A stretch of 5,528 nt of DNA from Flavobacteriales bacterium UBA5871 (lineage in GTDB: Bacteria > Bacteroidota > Bacteroidia > Flavobacteriales_D > Crocinitomicaceae): positions 1-5,528 of the forward strand of contig DJFN01000253.1 in NCBI GenBank assembly GCA_002432085.1, read 5' to 3'. Positions within the stretch are counted from its first letter, which is position 1, and the number at the start of each line of letters is the position of its first letter. Below, one piece after another: positions 1 through 3,417 of this stretch. The notes beneath the pieces are model-generated. The model had not been told where the DNA came from and ran no database searches. It saw only the letters and a program-made list of their open reading frames with translations. The position numbers were made by a program, and so were the translations under genes.

Positions 1-621
1 CTCACGGTAAACTTCGTCGGCAAAGAGGAAAAGATCGTGTTTCTTCACGATATCGCGGAGCTGCTCGAGCTCTTGTTGTGTGTACAGGTAACCTGTCGGA
101 TTGCCCGGATTGCAGATCACGATCGCCTTTGTTTTAGGTGTGATCTTCGCTTCGATCTCGGCTACCGGCGGCAAGGCAAAACCGGATTCGATGGCAGAAG
201 CTACCGGAACGACTGTCAGACCGGCTGTAACGGCAAATCCGTTGTAGTTCGCGTAGAAAGGTTCCGGAATGATGACTTCATCGCCCGGATTACATGTGGT
301 CATGAATCCGAAAACCAACGCTTCGGAACCACCCGTTGTGATAATGATGTCTTCCGGATTCACAGGAAGTCCGCCTTTCTGATACGTCGCCGCCAGTTTG
401 TTGCGGTACGACTCAAAACCTGCAGAGTGGCTGTATTCGATCACTTTGTGGTCGAAATTGCGGATTGCTTCCAGGGCCACGGCCGGCGTTTCGATATCCG
501 GCTGACCGATATTCAAATGGTAAACGGTTTTTCCTGCTTTTTTCGCTTTTTCAGCGTAAGGAACTAATTTACGTATCGGTGAAGCCGGCATGTCAATGGC
601 CTTCTGCGAAATCTTTGGCAT
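1..621 (-). CDS. Class I/II PLP-dependent aminotransferase, N-terminal 207 residues (3' end outside window)
   Basis: The reverse strand reads without a stop from ATG at 621 to the window edge, giving exactly 207 codons. The product belongs to the fold-type I aminotransferases of the aspartate aminotransferase group, cytosolic enzymes that move amino groups between amino acids and 2-oxo acids using pyridoxal phosphate. Visible family marks are LNIGQPD at residues 36-42 (substrate and N-terminal arm region), TTGGSEAL at 95-102 (cofactor phosphate loop), NPGNPTG at 171-177 with the Asn that contacts the PLP ring, and DEVY at 202-205, where Asp binds the pyridine nitrogen. The Schiff-base Lys lies beyond the edge, so activity and substrate (Asp, aromatic, or other) cannot be judged. 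The start is supported by in-frame conservation-like sequence from MPKISQ onward, an AGGATT stretch just before the ATG, and a promoter box about 27 bases upstream. It is divergent from the dipeptidase gene. Family is confident; substrate is unknown. Confidence 0.93.
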   Translation of the reverse strand, partial: MPKISQKAIDMPASPIRKLVPYAEKAKKAGKTVYHLNIGQPDIETPAVALEAIRNFDHKVIEYSHSAGFESYRNKLAATYQKGGLPVNPEDIIITTGGSEALVFGFMTTCNPGDEVIIPEPFYANYNGFAVTAGLTVVPVASAIESGFALPPVAEIEAKITPKTKAIVICNPGNPTGYLYTQQELEQLRDIVKKHDLFLFADEVYRE

Positions 622-647
622 AATCCTGATGTTGTTTTTTAGGATAG

Positions 648-655
648 CAAAGGTA
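648..655 (-). promoter_or_regulatory. Bacteroidota-type -7 promoter element (TACCTTTG) for the aminotransferase
   Basis: Read on the minus strand, these bases are TACCTTTG, an exact match to the TAnnTTTG -7 consensus of Bacteroidota housekeeping promoters. The element lies 26 bases before the aminotransferase ATG, so transcription should begin near 643-640 with a short 5' leader. A well-spaced -33 TTG is not evident: the nearest TTTG (672-669) is only 13 bases upstream and falls in the arm of an inverted repeat. The -7 match is seen directly; promoter use is inferred. Confidence 0.6.
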
Positions 656-669
656 CAAATTTGTTCACC

Positions 670-701
670 AAACTACAGCAGACTTTCAGTCGCTGTAGTT
701 T
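670..701. repeat. Inverted repeat, 10 bp arms plus inner 4 bp stem
   Basis: AAACTACAGC (670-679) is perfectly complementary to GCTGTAGTTT (692-701). The interior also folds: GACT (681-684) pairs with AGTC (688-691) around a TTC loop, so the whole is a 14 bp stem interrupted only by a single unpaired A at 680. There is no T-run on either side, so it does not look like an intrinsic terminator. It sits immediately upstream of the aminotransferase -7 box, which makes an operator or a structured upstream RNA possible. The structure is seen in the sequence; its function is unknown. Confidence 0.75.
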
Positions 702-708
702 AAAAAGG

Positions 709-730
709 AGCAAAGGATAAGTACTTTGCT
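709..730. repeat. Inverted repeat AGCAAAG-N8-CTTTGCT
   Basis: AGCAAAG (709-715) and CTTTGCT (724-730) form a perfect 7 bp dyad around the 8-base spacer GATAAGTA. A second AGCAAAG at 757-763 can pair with the same CTTTGCT, so two alternative hairpins compete for one arm. AGCAAAGG also occurs at 646-653 across the aminotransferase -7 region. No terminator-like T-run follows. The structure is visible; its role is unknown. Confidence 0.55.
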
Positions 731-735
731 GTGTT

Positions 736-753
736 TTCCGATAACTATCGGAA
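736..753. repeat. Inverted repeat TTCCGATA-AC-TATCGGAA
   Basis: This is an 8 bp perfect dyad around a 2-base centre (AC). Because the centre is too tight for a comfortable RNA loop, it fits a protein-binding palindrome in DNA at least as well as a hairpin. It is the third consecutive inverted repeat within 84 bases of the divergent intergenic region. No regulator family is assigned. Confidence 0.6.
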
Positions 754-941
754 GAAAGCAAAGGCAATCAGAGTTCGTTTTTAGTCAATCATCCAGAACA
801 GCATAAGGAATTTACGCTTACGATTTTCCAAAAAATGGACTCCGATTTAAGTTATACTATAAATCCCTTTGTTTCCTTTATTGGGTAAGTACGTCAAAAA
901 AATCTTTGCTCCTTTGTGGTGAAAACCGGACATTTGTTAAT

Positions 942-1685
942 ATGAAACAACCCGCTATTTTTCTGTTTATTCTGATTTTCCTGGTTGGCTGCGAATCGGC
1001 ACCACAATCAGTGAAGAGAGAAGGCGTTGCTCACCACGAGCCCGATATTCCGGAAGCGAAGCATGAGCCGGAACTGCTCGTCAACGGAAAAGACACGCTG
1101 GTGAAAGTGGATGCGTACAATCCGGATATTTACTGGGAGCTCAAATACGCCACGGCCGAGAATTTCATGAAACGCGTGCTCTACGATACGCTGAAAGCCG
1201 TTTATATTCAGAAAGACATCGCGCTTCGACTGGCCGAATGCCAGGCTTTGCTTTCGAAAACGAATCCCGATCTGCATTTGCTGGTTTACGATGGCGTTCG
1301 TCCGCTTTCAGTACAATGGGAGATGTGGAACGCGCTCGATTCGATTCCACCGGCCGAACGGGGAAAATTCGTCAGCAATCCGCAAAACGGAAGCGTTCAC
1401 AATTACGGCGCAGCGGTCGATATTACCATTTGCGACGCCAACCGAAAGCCGATAGATATGGGCGCCGGCTACGATGATATCCGAAAGATCGCTTATCCGA
1501 GCCTGGAGGCGCAATTCCTGGCTTCGGGCGAATTGAAACGCGAGCATGTGGCCAATCGTGCGTTGTTGAGAAGGATCATGCGTTCCCAGCGCTTCAGCAA
1601 TATTCCAACCGAATGGTGGCATTTCAATGCTTATCCGAGAGCTGTTGCCAAAACGCGTTATGAAATCGTAACGCGGGAATTATAA
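942..1685 (+). CDS. Lipoprotein D-alanyl-D-alanine dipeptidase, peptidase M15D (VanX/DdpX-like)
   Basis: This 247-residue protein is a zinc dipeptidase of the VanX/DdpX type, expected to hydrolyse D-Ala-D-Ala or related peptidoglycan-derived dipeptides. Residues 1-17 form a lipoprotein signal (hydrophobic run, then LVGC with the lipidated Cys at 17), placing it in the periplasm on a membrane. A polar linker (18-55) precedes the catalytic domain. The family pattern is complete: KYATAENF (68-75), Arg120 in YDGVRP, SVH at 151-153 with zinc ligand His153, zinc ligand Asp160, and EWWH at 224-227 with catalytic Glu224 and zinc ligand His227. The His-x6-Asp and Glu-x2-His spacings equal those of VanX (His116/Asp123, Glu181/His184). 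I chose ATG 942 because it starts exactly at the signal peptide; an upstream TTG at 906 in frame would add 12 residues that spoil it. No vanHA-like genes are nearby, so cell-wall recycling is likelier than glycopeptide resistance. Confidence 0.9.
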   Translation: MKQPAIFLFILIFLVGCESAPQSVKREGVAHHEPDIPEAKHEPELLVNGKDTLVKVDAYNPDIYWELKYATAENFMKRVLYDTLKAVYIQKDIALRLAECQALLSKTNPDLHLLVYDGVRPLSVQWEMWNALDSIPPAERGKFVSNPQNGSVHNYGAAVDITICDANRKPIDMGAGYDDIRKIAYPSLEAQFLASGELKREHVANRALLRRIMRSQRFSNIPTEWWHFNAYPRAVAKTRYEIVTREL

Positions 1686-1714
1686 ATCAACTTAATTCCA
1701 AAATATCAGTGACT

Positions 1715-1729
1715 GGAAACAGCGTTTCC
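1715..1729. repeat. Short inverted repeat GGAAAC-AGC-GTTTCC
   Basis: A 6 bp perfect stem with a 3-base loop lies 30 bases after the dipeptidase stop and 67 before the Rrf2 start. No T-run follows on either strand, so it is not a classical terminator, although it is the only hairpin at the end of the dipeptidase gene. It could equally be part of the Rrf2 upstream control region. Little more can be said. Confidence 0.4.
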
Positions 1730-1760
1730 GAACAGAGTATCAATGAGATTAATTAATTTA

Positions 1761-1783
1761 TTTCCTATCATTGCAGTAGTACT
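1761..1783 (+). promoter_or_regulatory. Candidate Rrf2 autoregulatory operator O1
   Basis: This 23 bp segment begins with TTTCCTA and ends with TAGTACT around a 9-base spacer. It matches the reverse complement of the cleaner dyad at 2270-2292 at 15 of 23 positions, including the blocks TTCCTATC (1762-1769) and AGTAG (1775-1779) at identical spacing. It ends 12 bases before the Rrf2 start codon and overlaps TATCATTG (1766-1773), a one-mismatch version of the TAnnTTTG -7 box, so a bound regulator would block its own promoter. Sequence similarity is seen; binding and autorepression are inferred from typical Rrf2 behaviour. Confidence 0.5.
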
Positions 1784-1795
1784 TAATTCGACTGC

Positions 1796-2251
1796 ATGAT
1801 TCCCAAACGTTCGAAATACGCCATTAAAGCTTTAACCGCCCTGGCAAAAGTTTACCGCGACAAACAGCATTTGTCCATCGCAACGATCGCCGAGCAGGAA
1901 AAGATTCCCCGGAAATTCCTCGAAGCAATTCTTTTACAGCTTCGCAATGAAGGTTTGGTGAGCAGCAAAATGGGAGCGAACGGCGGCTATTTTCTGATCA
2001 AGCACCCGGATGAAATCATGCTGAGCGCGATCATTCGCTCGACCGGCGGACCAATCGCTTTACTTCCTTGCGTGAGCTTGAATTTCTACGAAGAATGCAT
2101 CGAATGTCCGCACGAGGAGCTCTGCGGATTGCATGAAGTTATGCTCGAAGTGCGCGAAGCCAGCATTCATATTTTATCCAAGACCAGCCTTGCCGATATA
2201 ATTTTGCGCGAAAAAAAGCTCTTCCGAAAATTCGAAAATTCCCGTAAGTAG
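1796..2251 (+). CDS. Rrf2-family transcriptional regulator, probable Fe-S or thiol sensor of sulfur metabolism
   Basis: The 151-residue product has the size and plan of Rrf2 regulators (IscR, NsrR, CymR). The winged helix-turn-helix spans about residues 1-68: SKYAIKALTALAKVY opens it, LSIATIAEQEKIPRKFLEAI (26-45) is the recognition region, and MGANGGYFL (59-67) is the family wing motif. A long dimerisation helix follows from about 108. Between them are Cys92, Cys101, Cys104 and Cys110; IscR and NsrR bind an Fe-S cluster with three cysteines in this region, and the Cys104-x5-Cys110 pair has the IscR-like spacing. CymR, a cysteine-metabolism regulator, is in the same family, which fits the sulfite-reductase-type operon 282 bases downstream. 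ATG 1796 gives the usual compact N-terminus; there is no clear Shine-Dalgarno. Related dyads lie before this gene and before the operon. Family is confident; the sensed signal is inferred. Confidence 0.9.
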   Translation: MIPKRSKYAIKALTALAKVYRDKQHLSIATIAEQEKIPRKFLEAILLQLRNEGLVSSKMGANGGYFLIKHPDEIMLSAIIRSTGGPIALLPCVSLNFYEECIECPHEELCGLHEVMLEVREASIHILSKTSLADIILREKKLFRKFENSRK

Positions 2252-2280
2252 GGCTTTTATTTAAATTTAATTCCTACTTA
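2245..2280. repeat. Inverted repeat TAAGTAGG-N20-CCTACTTA at the end of the Rrf2 gene
   Basis: TAAGTAGG (2245-2252, overlapping the Rrf2 stop codon) is perfectly complementary to CCTACTTA (2273-2280). The right arm is also the left part of the operator dyad at 2270-2292, so the stop-codon end of the Rrf2 gene carries an extra copy of the operator half-site. The AT-rich spacer contains the palindrome TTAAATTTAA (2261-2270). It could be a weak hairpin at the Rrf2 mRNA end or an auxiliary half-site; no T-run follows it. Confidence 0.45.
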
Positions 2281-2292
2281 TCCGATAGGAAT
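2270..2292. promoter_or_regulatory. Candidate Rrf2 operator O2 upstream of the reductase operon
   Basis: ATTCCTA (2270-2276) and TAGGAAT (2286-2292) make a perfect 7 bp dyad with a 9-base spacer. On the minus strand it carries TTCCTATC-N5-AGTAG, the same blocks at the same spacing as the element in front of the Rrf2 gene. The size and symmetry suit an Rrf2 dimer. It lies about 50 bases upstream of the promoter-like element at 2341, a position more typical of activation than of simple promoter blocking. The dyad is seen; the identity of its binder is inferred. Confidence 0.55.
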
Positions 2293-2306
2293 AATGGAAA
2301 ATAATT

Positions 2307-2335
2307 CACGATTTGCTTGCAGGAACAAAATCGTG
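2307..2335. promoter_or_regulatory. Second dyad, CACGATTT-N13-AAATCGTG, abutting the operon promoter
   Basis: The 8 bp arms (2307-2314 and 2328-2335) are perfectly complementary and their centres are 21 bp apart, two helical turns, so a dimeric regulator could contact both on one DNA face. The dyad ends 5 bases before the -7-like element and covers the TTTG at 2312-2315 that could serve as the -33 box. This differs in sequence from the Rrf2-type dyads, which suggests a second regulator. It could also be an RNA hairpin if transcription starts further upstream. Confidence 0.45.
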
Positions 2336-2347
2336 CCTATTACTTTG
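2312..2347 (+). promoter_or_regulatory. Probable promoter of leader ORF and reductase operon
   Basis: TACTTTG at 2341-2347, followed by C, resembles the TAnnTTTG -7 box but has a one-base spacer instead of two. A TTTG at 2312-2315 is a loosely placed -33 partner. Transcription would start near 2352, giving a roughly 155-nt RNA when ended at the terminator at 2507, about the size of classical attenuated leaders. The match is imperfect, so the start site is tentative. Confidence 0.4.
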
Positions 2348-2374
2348 CATCGTCAAACAGGATAACAGACAACA

Positions 2375-2449
2375 ATGAATACACACAATAGACATAACAC
2401 CATGTGTAGCTGGATGATGGCTTTTTATGAAGGCTTGCGGGAAGGGTAA
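2375..2449 (+). CDS. 24-residue leader peptide, Met/Cys-rich, probable attenuation sensor
   Basis: ATG 2375 to TAA 2447-2449 encodes 24 residues, with an AGGATAA stretch (2359-2365) nine bases before the start. Residues 10-15 read MCSWMM, so four of six consecutive codons specify sulfur amino acids, and the rest includes FYEGLREG. The ORF ends 27 bases before the 5' arm of an intrinsic terminator, and its last codons (2439-2447) can pair with that arm. This is the architecture of amino-acid biosynthesis leader peptides such as TrpL: ribosome progress, not the peptide itself, would be the signal. A stall with Cys11 (2405-2407) in the A site leaves 2439-2447 free, while a ribosome at the stop codon covers it. 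The downstream siroheme reductase fits a Cys/Met supply signal. An internal start at Met10 (2402) is possible but lacks a Shine-Dalgarno. I do not recognise this peptide as a named family; translation is unproven. Confidence 0.6.
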   Translation: MNTHNRHNTMCSWMMAFYEGLREG

Positions 2450-2486
2450 TGTGTATGCATTTAAGGTAATGAGTTGAACCCTTCTC
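2439..2486 (+). promoter_or_regulatory. Candidate antiterminator of the leader attenuator
   Basis: GGGAAGGGT at 2439-2447 pairs with ACCCTTCTC at 2478-2486 over 9 consecutive positions, eight Watson-Crick and one G-U. The second strand is the 5' arm of the terminator, so the two folds exclude each other. The first strand overlaps the last three codons and the first base of the stop codon of the leader ORF, which is where a terminating ribosome would mask it. Pairing is seen directly; competition in the cell is inferred. Confidence 0.55.
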
Positions 2487-2507
2487 CGAAACGAGAAGGG
2501 TTTTTTT
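2477..2507 (+). terminator. Strong intrinsic terminator before the aldo/keto reductase (attenuator)
   Basis: AACCCTTCTC (2477-2486) pairs perfectly with GAGAAGGGTT (2493-2502) around the loop CGAAAC, and seven T residues (2501-2507) follow. It lies 26 bases before the aldo/keto reductase start and after a 24-codon ORF, with no full-length gene ending just before it (the Rrf2 stop is 225 bases away). Its natural reading is therefore a conditional terminator controlling entry into the operon. The hairpin is unambiguous; conditional use is inferred from the competing antiterminator. Confidence 0.85.
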
Positions 2508-2533
2508 ATGCACCAACGAAACAGGAAACGAAA

Positions 2534-3412
2534 ATGAAACAGATCTATATAAACGAATCGGGACCGGAAGTATCGGCAGCGATCTACGGATTCTGGAGAT
2601 GGGCGGAAGCCGATTTTAACGATAGCAAGGCATTCACCGATGTGGTGACTTTCACCCGTGAGCTAGGCATCACGACCTACGATCTGAGTCCGCGGTTTGC
2701 ATTTGGAGAAGTAGAGCGCAGCTTCGGGAATTTGCTCAAAGACGGAACACTGAAGCGCGATGAGCTGGTGTTGTCGACCAAAGCGGGTATTCGTGAATTT
2801 TCGGGAAGTCATGGCTCGGGTTATTTCTACGATCTGAGCCCGCAGCACCTCACCAAAAGCCTCGAAGAATCGCTGAAACGATTGCAAACGGATGTGATCG
2901 ATATTTTCATCCTGGAGCATCACGATCATCTCTACAATTTCGAGCAAACAGCCTCGACCTTGCTGAAATTCCAGCGTGGAGGAAAGATCCGTTACATCGG
3001 CGTGTCGAATTTCAATGTGTTCCAGCAGCGCTTGCTGTCGAATTACCTGCAGCAACCGATCATTACGAATCACCTCGAGCTGAACCTGCTGGAAACGGCG
3101 GCTTTGAACGACGGCCGACTGGATTTCATCCGCGAACAACACAGCAAGCCGATGGCTTTCTCACCACTCGCCGACGGACGAATCCTGCTCGGAGAAGACG
3201 AACAGGCCTTGAAACTGCGCCAGGCATTGGTTGCGATTGGAAAAAAATACGAAGCGAATGTGGAACAAACAGCTGTAGCATGGCTGCACAAGCTGGGCGC
3301 TCTGCCGATCATCGGAAGCAAGGAAAAACGCCGCATTCAGAATGCCGCGACCGCCAACACAATCGAATTATCGCACGAAGACTGGTACTTCCTCTACAAC
3401 ACAACAAAATAA
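2534..3412 (+). CDS. Aldo/keto reductase family protein with Phe at the catalytic Tyr position
   Basis: The 292-residue product has the aldo/keto reductase TIM-barrel plan, a cytosolic family that uses NADPH to reduce carbonyls. Family marks are LEESLKRLQTDVIDIFILEHHD (start near 109, end 131), KIRYIGVSNF (151-160), NHLELNLL (179-186) and the cofactor-binding IIGSKEKRRIQNA (259-271). Of the catalytic tetrad, Asp50, Lys83 (STKAGI) and His129 are present, but the stretch normally reading D-x-A-x-x-Y-G reads DLSPRFAFG, putting Phe55 where the general acid/base Tyr belongs. The enzyme may be inactive in classical reduction or have another role, such as redox sensing or binding. The start at ATG 2534 has AGGAAA (2523-2528) five bases upstream; an in-frame TTG at 2474 would translate through the terminator and is rejected. 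It lies 5 bases before the siroheme reductase gene, implying cotranscription. The substrate is unknown. Confidence 0.88.
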   Translation: MKQIYINESGPEVSAAIYGFWRWAEADFNDSKAFTDVVTFTRELGITTYDLSPRFAFGEVERSFGNLLKDGTLKRDELVLSTKAGIREFSGSHGSGYFYDLSPQHLTKSLEESLKRLQTDVIDIFILEHHDHLYNFEQTASTLLKFQRGGKIRYIGVSNFNVFQQRLLSNYLQQPIITNHLELNLLETAALNDGRLDFIREQHSKPMAFSPLADGRILLGEDEQALKLRQALVAIGKKYEANVEQTAVAWLHKLGALPIIGSKEKRRIQNAATANTIELSHEDWYFLYNTTK

Positions 3413-3417
3413 GCACC

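Larger units (their letters stand above)
622..941. other. Divergent intergenic region, no gene seen
   Basis: This 320-base stretch separates the divergently oriented aminotransferase and dipeptidase genes. Its left third holds the aminotransferase promoter and three tandem inverted repeats (670-753). The remainder (764-941) is AT-rich and holds only very short ORFs, such as 17 codons at 835-888, none with a convincing ribosome binding site. No tRNA or rRNA, no direct-repeat array and no insertion-sequence remnant was seen. No exact TAnnTTTG box was found upstream of the dipeptidase; the nearest partial matches are CTTTG-containing stretches at 901-918. Confidence 0.6.

Noticed and set aside
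37..567. Plus-strand open frame of 176 codons
   Set aside because: It is antisense to the aminotransferase, whose reading shows PLP-binding motifs; the plus-strand translation is Arg/Phe-rich and has no family features.
835..888. 17-codon ORF upstream of the dipeptidase
   Set aside because: There is no ribosome binding site, no terminator or antiterminator follows it, and the codon content shows no pattern, unlike the leader ORF at 2375.
1715..1729. Hairpin after the dipeptidase as an intrinsic terminator
   Set aside because: The stem is only 6 bp and no T-run follows on either strand, so it is listed only as an inverted repeat.
2352..2507. SAM or other metabolite riboswitch in the leader
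   Set aside because: I could not find the multi-helix core of a known SAM class here; the translated Met/Cys-rich ORF and simple two-state pairing explain the region better.
2474..2533. Upstream TTG start for the aldo/keto reductase
   Set aside because: It would translate through the terminator hairpin and T-run, and the added 20 residues do not fit the start of the barrel; ATG 2534 has its own AGGAAA ribosome binding site.
2508..2537. Nine-codon ORF starting at the end of the terminator T-run and overlapping the aldo/keto reductase start as ATGA
   Set aside because: The overlap could suggest translational coupling, but the ORF is very short, has no ribosome binding site of its own and encodes only a basic string; chance is likelier.
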